A stretch of DNA of 64,000 nucleotides. Origin: Actinomyces capricornis. GTDB taxonomy: Bacteria > Actinomycetota > Actinomycetes > Actinomycetales > Actinomycetaceae. Shown here in pieces: positions 7,325 to 15,588 of the stretch (within the stretch, counting starts at the first letter, position 1; the number at the start of each line of letters is the position of its first letter). The notes beneath the pieces were generated by a model, which ran no database searches, was not told the origin of the DNA, and saw only the letters and a program-made list of their open reading frames with translations. The position numbers were made by a program, and so were the translations under genes. The DNA lies in assembly GCF_019974135.1 (NCBI RefSeq), contig NZ_AP025017.1, forward strand, positions 372,001-436,000, in the 5' to 3' direction.

Positions 7325-8704
7325 TCACTCGGCTTTCTCGCGGCGCGCTGAGGCGCGGTACTCGGACATGAAGTAGATCAGGACGGCGGCGAAGCACAGC
7401 AGGGAGACCAGGAAGGAGACCTGCAGGGAGCCGATGGTGTCGGAGACCAGGCCCTGGATGACCGGGATGACCGCACCGCCGATGATGGACATGACGATGA
7501 CGGCGCCTCCGGTCTCGGTGTGGCGCTTGTCCTCGATGCTGTCCAGGGTGCGGGCGTAGATGGTGGCCCAGCAGGGGCCGAACAGGCCCGAGGTGATCAC
7601 TGCGGCATAGACCGAGGACATATTGGGCGCCAGGACCACCCACAGGAGGGTGATGACCCCCAGGATCGAGTAGGCCACCAGGACCAGGTCCTCGTTGAAG
7701 CGGGTCATGAGGACATTGGCGATGAACTTGCCCACGAAGAAGGCCACGAAGGCGGCGATGACGAAGTTGGCGGCGGTGCGCTCATTGAGCGAGTCATCCA
7801 GGTTCAGGGCCAGGCGGATGGTGAAGGACCACACGGCCGTCTGCATGCCCACGTAGAGGAACTGGGTGAGGATGCCCATGCGGAAGCGCCCATTGCGCGC
7901 CAGGTAGGACAGGGTCTCCCCGATGGTGGCCTTGGCCTCCTCGTGGCGGTGGTTGAGGGGCTTGCAGTGCGGGAACTGGGTGATGGCCACCATGATGGCC
8001 AGGATGACCAGCACCACGATGATGACCCGGTAGGGGGCCAGGGTGCGCTGCAGGGCGGCCTCGGCCACCTGCTGGCGCTCCAGCCCGGTCAGGGAGGCCA
8101 GGCGGCTGTGCAGGGCCTCGCCGTCGGTGAAGATGAGGTACTTGCCCAGCACCGCGCCGGCCAGGAACCCCAGGGGCGTGAAGGTCTGGGAGATGTTGAG
8201 CCGCAGGGTCGAGGAGCGCTTGGGCCCGATCATCGAGGAGTAGGTGTTGGCGGATGTCTCCAGGAAGGACAGGCCCACGGCGATGGCGAACAGGGCCGCC
8301 AGGAACACCGAGTAGGTGGCCACATGCGAGGCCGGGAAGAACAGCGTGCAGCCCACGATGTAGACGACCAGGCCGATGAGCAGCCCCGTCTTGTAGCTGG
8401 TGCGCCGGATGATCCGCGAGGAGGGGATGGCGATGAGGAAGTAGCCGCCGTAGAAGGCCGACTGGACGAAGGCCGAGGCGAAGTCCGACAGGGTGAAGAC
8501 GGACTTGAACTGGGTGATGAGGATGTCGTTGAGGCTCGCGGCGGCGCCCCACATGGGGAAGCAGATCGACAGCAGGATGTACTGGAACATCGGGGTGCGG
8601 TCGAGGTAGCCGTCGGGCAGCTGGGTGGTGGGGTCCTTGATGAGCCCCCAGGACGGCGCGGCGGGGTGGGCGGTGTCGCTGGGCGCGGTCGTGGTGCTGG
8701 TCAT
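7325..8704 (-). CDS. fucP: FucP-like MFS sugar:proton symporter
   Basis: 459-residue major facilitator permease with 12 predicted membrane helices. It clearly resembles the L-fucose:proton symporter FucP: QSAFYGGYFLIAIPSSRIIR in the first half, the LFFPASHVATYSVFLAALF and GLSFLETSANTYSSMIGP segments, and QFLYVGMQTAVWSF in the second half. Start ATG 8704 is preceded by GGGAGG; the frame remains open to 8917 but the upstream part lacks MFS similarity. It is the first gene of the operon with the epimerase-like protein and ribokinase, behind the SorC-type regulator. No fucose isomerase, fuculokinase or aldolase is present here, so the substrate need not be fucose. Confidence 0.85.
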   Translation of the reverse strand: MTSTTTAPSDTAHPAAPSWGLIKDPTTQLPDGYLDRTPMFQYILLSICFPMWGAAASLNDILITQFKSVFTLSDFASAFVQSAFYGGYFLIAIPSSRIIRRTSYKTGLLIGLVVYIVGCTLFFPASHVATYSVFLAALFAIAVGLSFLETSANTYSSMIGPKRSSTLRLNISQTFTPLGFLAGAVLGKYLIFTDGEALHSRLASLTGLERQQVAEAALQRTLAPYRVIIVVLVILAIMVAITQFPHCKPLNHRHEEAKATIGETLSYLARNGRFRMGILTQFLYVGMQTAVWSFTIRLALNLDDSLNERTAANFVIAAFVAFFVGKFIANVLMTRFNEDLVLVAYSILGVITLLWVVLAPNMSSVYAAVITSGLFGPCWATIYARTLDSIEDKRHTETGGAVIVMSIIGGAVIPVIQGLVSDTIGSLQVSFLVSLLCFAAVLIYFMSEYRASARREKAE

Positions 8705-9060
8705 GACCGGCCTCCCGTCAGTGCCGGCCGGGTGCGGCCGGCGTGCCGGGCGGCAGTGGTCGTCTGCGACCGCGGCTGGGCGTGGTCGATGGTGCGCGAC
8801 AGTGGTACCACGGGAACTCCTTTGTCCGAATGCGCGGCAGTGCCTCGATGTCCTCGATGACGCTGCCCCGGCGGCGCCTTCTGCGCTGCCGGGCGTGACC
8901 GGAACGTAGCAATCCACCAGGAGTCAGCACGAGCCCCCGCCGAACGAATGTTCCGCCACTGATTCGCTGCTATGGCAACGAAAAATCGGCATGGAGGCGC
9001 CGCCAGGGGCGGGATGTTGGCGCAGAGGTGCTCACTTGGAACATCTGTGCCTCACGGCCC
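8705..9060 (-). promoter_or_regulatory. control region of the sugar operon
   Basis: This stretch of about 360 bases between the regulator and the permease gene contains no convincing gene. It should hold the promoter and binding site for the SorC-type regulator. A candidate operator is GAACGAATGTTC at 8942-8953, whose outer four bases form an inverted repeat. GGAACATCTGTGC at about 9038-9050 is a possible second half-site. Both assignments are by eye. Confidence 0.35.
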
Positions 9061-9118
9061 CTGGCGCCCCGGCAGCGGCCTGGGCGGCGGCCCGGGCGGC
9101 TCACTGCCGGGGCGCCAG
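9061..9118 (-). terminator. hairpin at the 3' end of the SorC-type regulator gene
   Basis: Perfect 15-bp arms (CTGGCGCCCCGGCAG at 9061-9075 and its complement at 9104-9118) flank a GC-rich 28-nt loop. The right arm overlaps the last codons and stop of the regulator gene. It probably ends the regulator transcript before the sugar operon. Confidence 0.55.
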
Positions 9119-10078
9119 AGCGTCGTCGATCTCCAGGACGCCGCGGGCGGCCGAGACGTCGGTGATGAGCCGGTTGACGTAACCGTTGGCCAGGGCCGCC
9201 CGGATCACCGGCGCCTTGGCCTCGCCCCCGGCCACGAGGATCCTCTGCTCCTTGCGGCGCAGCTCGGCCAGGGTGATGCCGGTGGTGCGGTGGGTCAGGT
9301 CGGGCAGGCAGATCCTGCCGTGGACGTCGATGAAGTGCGAGCACAGGTCCCCGGCGCCGCGCTCGATGAGGGCTTCGCGCTCGGCGTCGCTGAGCACCTC
9401 GTGGCCCAGGTGCTGGAGGTCGGAGTGGATCTCCCCCACGGTGAACAGGGCGATGCGCACCTGGTCGACCATCTCCCTGAGGCGGCGCCCCTGGGGCGCG
9501 CGGTGCAGGTCGTTGCGCTCGGCGATGCTCCCCAGCACCAGTGGCATGCCCAGTGGGTGGAGGCGGGCGTCGAAGGCCTGCGCCATCCGCACGAGGCAGG
9601 CCTCCTCGTCGAGCCCCCGGTCGGCGGGCAGCAGGCCGCGGGCCATCTGGACGAGCTCGACGTGGTGGCGGGGCACGGGCTCCAGGGATCGGGCGAGCTC
9701 GACCAGGGTGCGTGAGCCCACGACCCCGATGCGGTCCCCGTCGCGGACCAGGGTGGACAGCAGACGGGCCCCCTCCCGGCCCAGGGCGGCGCGCAGCAGG
9801 TCCTCCCCCGGGCCGACGGGGCTGACGAGCCGAACGTCGAGCAGGTTGAAGCGCTCGCGCAGGGTCTCCAGGAGCATGGGGTCCTGCTCGCGGGGGTCGT
9901 GGATCTCGATGCGCACGAAGCCGCGCCGGTGGGCGTAGGCCAGCAGCTTGGAGACGGTAGGCCGCGAGACGTGCAGGCGCTGGGCGACCTCCTGCTGGGT
10001 GAGCCCGGCGTAGTAGAGCTTGGCGGCATCCAGGGCCTGGACCTCCTTGGCCGACAGTCTCGACGCGTATGCCGTCAT
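9101..10078 (-). CDS. SorC/DeoR-type sugar-binding transcriptional regulator
   Basis: 325-residue regulator. An N-terminal helix-turn-helix (LTQQEVAQRLHVSRPTVSKL, about residues 25-45) is followed by a SorC-type sugar-phosphate-binding domain. That domain shows RHHVELVQMARGL, the LVLGSI segment, VGEIHSDLQHLGHE and the C-terminal AGGEAKAPVIRAALANGYVNRLITD typical of the family. It starts at ATG 10078 behind GGGGAGGC; an upstream open frame to 10366 runs through two repeat elements and is not coding. It lies just upstream of the FucP-like operon on the same strand and most likely controls it in response to a phosphorylated sugar made by the ribokinase-like enzyme. The regulator family is clear; the effector is inferred. 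Confidence 0.88.
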   Translation of the reverse strand: MTAYASRLSAKEVQALDAAKLYYAGLTQQEVAQRLHVSRPTVSKLLAYAHRRGFVRIEIHDPREQDPMLLETLRERFNLLDVRLVSPVGPGEDLLRAALGREGARLLSTLVRDGDRIGVVGSRTLVELARSLEPVPRHHVELVQMARGLLPADRGLDEEACLVRMAQAFDARLHPLGMPLVLGSIAERNDLHRAPQGRRLREMVDQVRIALFTVGEIHSDLQHLGHEVLSDAEREALIERGAGDLCSHFIDVHGRICLPDLTHRTTGITLAELRRKEQRILVAGGEAKAPVIRAALANGYVNRLITDVSAARGVLEIDDALAPRQ

Positions 10079-10165
10079 GCCCGCCTCCCCGCGCTCCGCG
10101 GCGCTCCGTACCCTGGTCCGATTCCTGCTCCGATCCGCCCAGCCTAACGGCCCGCCCCCACCCCG

Positions 10166-10248
10166 CTGCACATCTTCAAGCCGGATTCGGGCCCTGGGCC
10201 CCGACTTTCCCGCATGATGCCGTTGCCGCCCGATCTGAAGATGTGCAG
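10166..10248. repeat. 83-bp palindromic-end element, copy A
   Basis: The element starts CTGCACATCTTCA and ends TGAAGATGTGCAG, perfect 13-bp inverted ends. The interior resembles copy B but shows substitutions throughout. It lies in the intergenic gap between the SorC-type regulator and the cysteine desulfurase gene. Confidence 0.85.
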
Positions 10249-10260
10249 CACCCCTCCCGT

Positions 10261-10342
10261 TGCACATCTTCAAGTCCGATCCGGGCCCCGGACCCCGACT
10301 TTCCGGCATGATGCCGTCGGCGCTCGGTCTGAAGATGTGCAG
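10261..10342. repeat. 82-bp palindromic-end element, copy B
   Basis: The element starts TGCACATCTTCA and ends TGAAGATGTGCA followed by G. It lies 94 bases after copy A in the same orientation and ends about 20 bases before the cysteine desulfurase start. The interior has nested small dyads (CCGGGCCCCGG, GGCATGATGCC). With copy A it could fold into large hairpins in the leader of the downstream gene. Confidence 0.85.
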
Positions 10343-10364
10343 CCGGGGCCGATAGGGTGGGGGC

Positions 10365-11687
10365 ATGCCCGCGCGCGCCTACCTTGATCACGCCGCCTCC
10401 AGTCCCATCCGCCCCGAGGTGGCCGAGCAGGTGGCGCAGGATCTGTCCGAGGGGCTGGGAGGGTGGGCCAATCCCAGCTCCCAGCATGCCTCGGGCAGGC
10501 GGATGGCGGGGCTGCTGGCCCAGGCTCGTGCCAGGATCGCCCGGGCGCTGGGGGTCGATGCCCATGAGGTGGTCCTGACCTCCGGCGGTACTGAGGCAAG
10601 CGCGCTGATGATCGCCGGCCGGGCGCGCGCTGTGCCAGGTGGGCGCCTGGTGGTCTCCCCCATTGAGCATCCGGCGGTGCTGGACTCTGCCCGCGCGGCT
10701 GTCGAGCAGCTGGGGGCGGGCCTGAGCCTCCTGGAGGTCGATGGCGCCGGGCGGGTCGGGCTCGACAGCCTCACCGCGAGTCTGAGCGCCAGCAGCGGCG
10801 CGGGCCCCGCCGGCGATCCGGGCGGCGCGGGCTCCCGTGCGCGCCCGACTGGGGCCGACACCGGCCCGCCCCGGCGCGGCCGGGTCAGCCTGGTCTCGGT
10901 GATGGCCGCCAATAACGAGACCGGGGTGGTTCAGGACATGGCGGCGGTGGTCGGTCGGGTGCGGCGGGCCACGGGGGTCGAGCGTCCTGGGCAGCCGGGG
11001 TACGTGCCGGTGCACTGCGACGCCGTGGCGGCCCTGGGCAAGACGGTTGTGGATTTCCGTGGGTGGGGGCTGGATGCGATGAGCCTGAGCGGCCACAAGC
11101 TGGGCGCTCCGGTGGGGGTGGGGGCCCTGGTGGTCCGCCGTGAGGTGGATCTGCGGCCGGTAACGGGCGGGGGCGGCCAGGAGCGGGGGGTCCGCTCGGG
11201 CACGCAGGATGTCATCGGTGCACGGGCGCTGGCGCTGGCCGTGGAGCTGGCGGTGGGCGAGCGCGAGGCGGAGGCGGTGCGCCTGGGGGCGCTGCGCGAC
11301 AGACTGCTGCGGGAGGCCACTGCCCTGGAGGGGGTGCATGCCACGCTTCCCGCCGATGCGGCCCACCTGCCCTCCACTGCCCACCTGTGGTTCGAGGGGG
11401 CTCAGGCCGAGGCGCTGCTCATGGCCCTGGACCTGGCGGGGATCGATGCCTCGGCGGGCTCGGCCTGCCATGCCGGGGTGCATGGCCCCAGCCATGTGCT
11501 GCTGGCAATGGGGTTGGGGCAAGATGCGGCCCGCTCGACGCTGCGGGTCAGCCTGGGGCCGGGCTCCACTGAACGGGATGTCGAGCGCCTGGTGACGGCG
11601 CTGCCCGGCGCCGTGGACGCGGCTCGTCGGATGCGTGCGGCTGCAGGCCCGGGGCACTCCCCCGCCCCACAGCGCCGGGAGATGTGA
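10365..11687 (+). CDS. cysteine desulfurase (NifS/IscS family) paired with MnmA
   Basis: 440-residue PLP enzyme that removes sulfur from cysteine to form an enzyme persulfide. Visible residues: YLDHAASSPI near the N-terminus, GGTEASA at 74-80, the SPIEHPAV histidine (His102), HCDA with Asp219, the PLP lysine in SLSGHKLGAP (Lys245) and the persulfide cysteine in GSACHAG (Cys368). Residues about 142-172 are a Gly/Ala/Pro-rich insertion not needed for the fold. It starts at ATG 10365, directly after repeat copy B. The next gene is mnmA, so it probably supplies sulfur for tRNA 2-thiouridine, as the YrvO/TrmU pair does in Bacillus. No Fe-S scaffold gene is nearby, which argues against an isc/suf role. 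Confidence 0.88.
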   Translation: MPARAYLDHAASSPIRPEVAEQVAQDLSEGLGGWANPSSQHASGRRMAGLLAQARARIARALGVDAHEVVLTSGGTEASALMIAGRARAVPGGRLVVSPIEHPAVLDSARAAVEQLGAGLSLLEVDGAGRVGLDSLTASLSASSGAGPAGDPGGAGSRARPTGADTGPPRRGRVSLVSVMAANNETGVVQDMAAVVGRVRRATGVERPGQPGYVPVHCDAVAALGKTVVDFRGWGLDAMSLSGHKLGAPVGVGALVVRREVDLRPVTGGGGQERGVRSGTQDVIGARALALAVELAVGEREAEAVRLGALRDRLLREATALEGVHATLPADAAHLPSTAHLWFEGAQAEALLMALDLAGIDASAGSACHAGVHGPSHVLLAMGLGQDAARSTLRVSLGPGSTERDVERLVTALPGAVDAARRMRAAAGPGHSPAPQRREM

Positions 11688-11883
11688 GGCCGGGCCCGGC
11701 ATCGGTCTCCCCGCCCTTACAAGTCCCCGCAGGCATTCCCTCAATCGCCGAGGACTCGGTCACCAGGAGGGCCGCGCAGCGCCTCACGGATCCTGATCCC
11801 GCATTCCGGCGTCGTAGCCGGCGGCTGTAGTCTGCCCTGGTCCTTCCAGCCGCCGGACTGACCCGAACGATCAAGGAGCCCCC

Positions 11884-13113
11884 ATGCGAGTCCTGGCCGC
11901 CCTGTCCGGCGGGGTCGACTCCGCCGTGGCCGCGGCGCGCGCCGTGGAGGCGGGCCACGAGGTGGTGGGTGTGCACATGGCCCTGTCCCGCCAGCGCGCC
12001 CAGAGCCGCGCGGGCTCGCGGGGCTGCTGCTCCATCGAGGACGCCTCCGATGCTCGCTGGGCGGCCCAGATCCTGGGCATCCCCTTCTATGTCTGGGACC
12101 TGTCCGAGGAGTTCGAGGACCTGGTGGTGGCCGACTTCCTGGCCGAGTACCGGGCCGGGCGCACCCCCAACCCGTGCGTGCGCTGCAATGAGCGGGTCAA
12201 GTTCGACGTCCTGCTCAGCCGCGCCCTGGCCATGGGCTTCGACGCCGTGGCCACCGGCCACTACGCCCGCCTTGAGGGGGGCGCGGCCGCCGGTCGGCCC
12301 GGTGAGGCCCGGGGCCTGAGTCTGCGCCGGGCGGCCGACGGCGCCAAGGACCAGTCCTATGTGCTGGCGGTCTCGGGCCGCCAGGGCCTGGCCCGGGCCC
12401 TGTTCCCCCTGGGGGACGCCCCCTCCAAGGCGGCCGTGCGCGCCGAGGCCGAGGCCCGGGGCCTGCCGGTGGCCGCCAAGCCCGACTCCTACGACATCTG
12501 CTTCGTGGCCGACGGCGACACCCGCGGCTTCCTGTCCCGCTCCCTGGGTACCCGCGAGGGCGCCATGGTCTCCCCCGACGGCGAGGTACTGGGCTCCCAC
12601 GAGGGGTACTTCGGCTTCACCGTGGGCCAGCGCAAGGGGCTGGGGCTGGACCGCCCGGCCCCCGATGGCCGCCCCCGCTACGTCATCGAGACGCGCCCGG
12701 CCACCAACGAGGTCGTCGTCGGCCCCGCCGAGCTGCTCAGCCGGAGCCGGGTGGAGGGCACGGGCCTGGTGCTGCTGGCCGACCCCGAGCCGCTCACGGC
12801 AGGCCGGACCGGGCAGCCCGATCAGCACCAGCAGCCGGCCGAGGACCGGGGCCAGGGTGCTGGTCAGGGCGGGAGCCGGCACGAGGGCCCGGACACCCTC
12901 CCGGACCGGGGACTGCGGGGCTGGCGGGGCGCGGCGGTCCAGGTGCGGGCCCACGGCCGGGCCGTGCCCGCCGACGTCATCGTCGATGAGCGCGCCGCCA
13001 CCCTGGTGGCCGAGTTGCACGAGCCGCTTCGGGGCCTGGCGGCCGGACAGTCCGTCGTCGTCTACGGCGGGCCGGGCGGCGAGCAGGTCCTGGCCCAGGC
13101 GACCGTGGCCTGA
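11884..13113 (+). CDS. mnmA: tRNA-specific 2-thiouridylase MnmA
   Basis: 409-residue tRNA-modifying enzyme that adenylates and thiolates U34 of Lys, Glu and Gln tRNAs. The N-terminal PP-loop is ALSGGVDSA (SGGVDS at 8-13). The two catalytic cysteines are Cys98 in TPNPCVRCN and Cys206 in [23 protein letters not shown] and [10 protein letters not shown] are family signatures. Residues about 305-343 are a Gln/Gly/Asp-rich, probably disordered insertion in the C-terminal beta-barrel domain that makes the protein longer than the usual 360-370. The start is supported by AAGGAG seven bases upstream. The preceding gene is a cysteine desulfurase 196 bases upstream on the same strand; co-transcription is likely but not proven. 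Confidence 0.93.
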   Translation: MRVLAALSGGVDSAVAAARAVEAGHEVVGVHMALSRQRAQSRAGSRGCCSIEDASDARWAAQILGIPFYVWDLSEEFEDLVVADFLAEYRAGRTPNPCVRCNERVKFDVLLSRALAMGFDAVATGHYARLEGGAAAGRPGEARGLSLRRAADGAKDQSYVLAVSGRQGLARALFPLGDAPSKAAVRAEAEARGLPVAAKPDSYDICFVADGDTRGFLSRSLGTREGAMVSPDGEVLGSHEGYFGFTVGQRKGLGLDRPAPDGRPRYVIETRPATNEVVVGPAELLSRSRVEGTGLVLLADPEPLTAGRTGQPDQHQQPAEDRGQGAGQGGSRHEGPDTLPDRGLRGWRGAAVQVRAHGRAVPADVIVDERAATLVAELHEPLRGLAAGQSVVVYGGPGGEQVLAQATVA

Positions 13114-13169
13114 GCCCCCGGGCCGGCGCACACCCCCACGTACAGCCCCGGGCGCCGTCGCCCGAGCGG

Positions 13170-13237
13170 CGAGCCCGGCCTCCCCCGCCAGGGCCGGCGG
13201 CGGGGGCCGCCTGGCTGGCAGGGGGAGGCCGGGCTCG
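13170..13237. terminator. bidirectional hairpin between mnmA and the ABC permease gene
   Basis: A perfect 17-bp inverted repeat (13170-13186 with 13221-13237) extends inward by five more pairs (GCCAG/CTGGC) after a one-base bulge. It lies between two convergent genes, so it can end transcripts from both strands. Confidence 0.75.
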
Positions 13238-13255
13238 CCGGGCCGGCCGGTTGGC

Positions 13256-14071
13256 TCAACGCAGCGAGGTGTGCTTCTCGATGGCCCGCACCGCCCACCA
13301 GGCCAGCACGGCGGCCAGGATCCAGGTGGCGGGCAGGAAGCCCAGGCCCAGGATCTGGGGCTCGGAGTCGGTGCGCACCGACTCCAGGAAGGAGCCGAGC
13401 ATGAACTCGGTGCCCAGCTCCCCCGTGGTCAGGTCCAGGCTGAGGGGCACCAGCATCATGGAGACCAGGGTCACCACCTGGCTGACCGCATAGAGGATGA
13501 CGAAGCCGATGACGGGGGCGGCGAAGCCCAGGTGGTTCCACCTCCCCTGCGCCCCGATGCTCATCAGGGCGGTGTCCATGACCATCCAGGCCAGGCACAT
13601 GAGCAGGGCGGTCAGGGCCAGGAGCAGGCACCGCCAAGCCCCCAGGGTCTCGATCGCCTCGCGCATGGGCTCCCAGGCCTGGGACAGGCCGACCCCCTGG
13701 ATGTGCGCGTTGACAAGGAAGGTCACCACCACGCCCGCCAGGCTGACGACGGCCGCCACGGCCGAGGCCAGCACGCCATAGGCGACCTTGGCGGCGTAGA
13801 TGAGGCGCCCCCGCACCGGGATGACCATGGTCAGGTAGCCGCGCTGGCCATACATGGACTGCCAGTACTCCACGAGGCAGTGGATGAACACGGCGTAGGC
13901 GGGCACCATGAAGGCCCCGGCGGCCAGGAGCATGGCGAAGGGGCTCAGCGTGGGGACATCGAGCAGGCCGACGCCGATGAGCCCGGCCCCCACCAGGAGG
14001 CAGACCCCCACGATGGTCAGGTGGGTGCGGACCAGGCAGCGGGCTTCGTGGGCGATCAGTGTGGTGAGCAT
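13256..14071 (-). CDS. ABC transporter permease
   Basis: 271-residue hydrophobic protein with about six membrane helices: VGVCLLVGAGLIGVGLL, MLLAAGAFMVPAYAVFIHCL, LASAVAAVVSLAGVVVTFL, LLLALTALLMCLAWMVM, a following stretch around FAAPVIGFVILYAVS, and WILAAVLAWWAV at the C-terminus. GYLTMVIPVRGRLIYAAKV matches the loop common in ABC-2 type permeases encoded next to YtrA regulators. The ATG overlaps the stop codon of the ATPase gene by one base. With the ATPase and the GntR regulator it forms a three-gene operon. The substrate is unknown; such systems often respond to cell-envelope stress or antimicrobial compounds. Confidence 0.75.
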   Translation of the reverse strand: MLTTLIAHEARCLVRTHLTIVGVCLLVGAGLIGVGLLDVPTLSPFAMLLAAGAFMVPAYAVFIHCLVEYWQSMYGQRGYLTMVIPVRGRLIYAAKVAYGVLASAVAAVVSLAGVVVTFLVNAHIQGVGLSQAWEPMREAIETLGAWRCLLLALTALLMCLAWMVMDTALMSIGAQGRWNHLGFAAPVIGFVILYAVSQVVTLVSMMLVPLSLDLTTGELGTEFMLGSFLESVRTDSEPQILGLGFLPATWILAAVLAWWAVRAIEKHTSLR

Positions 14072-14892
14072 CAGCGGTACTCCTTGCGGAACAGGGCGTC
14101 CAGGCTCATGACGCGGGCCTGGCGCAGGTCGTCGGCGTCGCCGGCCAGGAGCAGCCGGCCGTCCTTGAGGAAGACGGCCGAGTCGATGATGGGCTCGACG
14201 TCGGCGATGAGGTGGGTGGAGATGATCATGAGGGCCTGGGGATCGAAGTCGGTGAGGACCCCGTCCAGGATGATGTCGCGGGCGGCGGGGTCGACCCCGG
14301 AGATGGGCTCGTCCAGGAGGTAGACGCGGGCGCGCCGCGACATGGCCAGGGCGATGCGCAGCTTCTCGCCCATGCCCTTGCTCATCTCCTTCAGGCTCCG
14401 CTCGGCGGGCAGCTGGAAGAAGTCGATGAGGCGGCGGGCCCTGTCGGCGTCGAAGTCGGCGAAGAACCGGGAGAACACGGCCACAGACTGCTCGGGGGTC
14501 TGGGACGAGGCCAGGAAGGAGGCATCGGGCAGGAAGGAGACCAGGGCCTTGGAGGCCGGGCCCGGGGCGTGCCCGGCGATGCTCACGCTGCCCTGGTAGT
14601 CCGACAGGACGCCGGCCAGGATCTTCAGCAGCGTGGTCTTGCCGCAGCCGTTGGCCCCCATGAGGCCCACGATGCGCCCGGCGGGCAGCTCCAGGCTCAG
14701 GTCCTGCAGGGCCGGCCTGCCGCGGTAGGCCTTGGTCAGGCCGCTGACGGCGACGAGGGGCGGGGCGCCGTCGTAGGAGGCGATGAACGCCGAGGCCGCA
14801 GGCGCCGTCGGCGATGCGGCGGGAGGTGTGGTGGTCTGACTGGTGACCGGTGGCCGCTCATCGGCGGGCCTGGCGGCGGGTACCGCGCTCAT
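14071..14892 (-). CDS. ABC transporter ATP-binding protein
   Basis: 273-residue ATPase subunit energising the neighbouring permease. Walker A GANGCGKTT is at 79-87, a degenerate signature MSKGMGEK at 170-177 (where most family members have LSGGQ), Walker B VYLLDEP at 190-196, D-loop SGVDP, and the H-loop histidine in IISTHLIAD. The first 45 residues are a Pro/Ala/Thr-rich tail that may be unstructured. MSKG-type signatures are common in ATPases found beside YtrA-like GntR regulators, which matches the context. The start codon overlaps the GntR stop (ATGA). Confidence 0.88.
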   Translation of the reverse strand: MSAVPAARPADERPPVTSQTTTPPAASPTAPAASAFIASYDGAPPLVAVSGLTKAYRGRPALQDLSLELPAGRIVGLMGANGCGKTTLLKILAGVLSDYQGSVSIAGHAPGPASKALVSFLPDASFLASSQTPEQSVAVFSRFFADFDADRARRLIDFFQLPAERSLKEMSKGMGEKLRIALAMSRRARVYLLDEPISGVDPAARDIILDGVLTDFDPQALMIISTHLIADVEPIIDSAVFLKDGRLLLAGDADDLRQARVMSLDALFRKEYR

Positions 14893-15275
14893 GGTGCTTC
14901 TCCTTGGGTGGCGGTGCCGTGCGCCGCCCAGCGCTCGGCCAGGATGGCGCTGGCTTGGGCGAGGTCCATGCCCAGGGCGGCGACGGCGGCGATGTAGGTG
15001 TCGGTGGCGCTACCGGCCAGCTCGCGCCGGGCCGCGTCGAGGGCCGCGGGATCCGCGGTGACGAAGCGGCCGGCGGTGCGCTCGGCGGCACTCAGTCCGG
15101 AGCGGTCGAGCTCGGCCAGGGCGCGCTGGACGGTGTTGGGGTTGACGCCGGCCTGCGTGGCGAGCTCGCGCACGCTGGGGATCCGGCTTCCTGGAGGCCA
15201 CTGGCCGGAGACGATGCGCACTCGGAAGTCGTCGACCAGCTGGATCCAGATCGGTCGGGCGTCGTCGATGCGCAT
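14889..15275 (-). CDS. YtrA-type GntR family transcriptional regulator
   Basis: 128-residue regulator from ATG 15275: a GntR winged helix (PIWIQLVDDFRVRIVSGQWP, then PSVRELATQAGVNPNTVQRA and LDRSGL) with only a short helical C-terminal tail, the YtrA layout. It heads an operon with an ABC ATPase and permease and probably represses it until a ligand or envelope stress relieves binding. ATG 15275 has GGAGG three bases upstream, slightly close; an ATG at 15311 adds twelve residues but has no Shine-Dalgarno. A dyad upstream is its likely operator. Confidence 0.85.
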   Translation of the reverse strand: MRIDDARPIWIQLVDDFRVRIVSGQWPPGSRIPSVRELATQAGVNPNTVQRALAELDRSGLSAAERTAGRFVTADPAALDAARRELAGSATDTYIAAVAALGMDLAQASAILAERWAAHGTATQGEAP

Positions 15276-15342
15276 CGCGCCTCCGTGGGTGGCGGGTGGA
15301 CAGGGGCTCATGAGCGCAGCGGAAGGGGCTCGTCAGCCCCTT

Positions 15343-15364
15343 CTGTATGACTGCACTAATACAG
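15343..15364 (-). promoter_or_regulatory. candidate operator of the YtrA-type regulator
   Basis: CTGTAT and ATACAG form a perfect 6-bp inverted repeat separated by 10 bases. It lies about 70 bases upstream of the regulator start, where an autoregulatory GntR/YtrA site is expected. The AT-containing dyad stands out in otherwise GC-rich DNA. The rest of the gap to 15588 contains nothing I can support. Confidence 0.5.
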
Positions 15365-15588
15365 TGACACAGCGAGGCGGCGCCGTCAAGCGCTCTGCGC
15401 CCCTTCCCCACAACCCTGCGCGGGATCACCACCCTGCGCTCAGGACCCTCCGGCTCCAACAAGGGCATCGTTCGGCGGCTCGACGTCGCCCAGGTGCCGC
15501 CTTGTGCGCCACGTGGCGCGCGTATCGCCCGCCTCATCGCCGTGGTCGGCACCGGTCCGCGGTCCGGGATGGTCTCAGGCGGGGCGGC

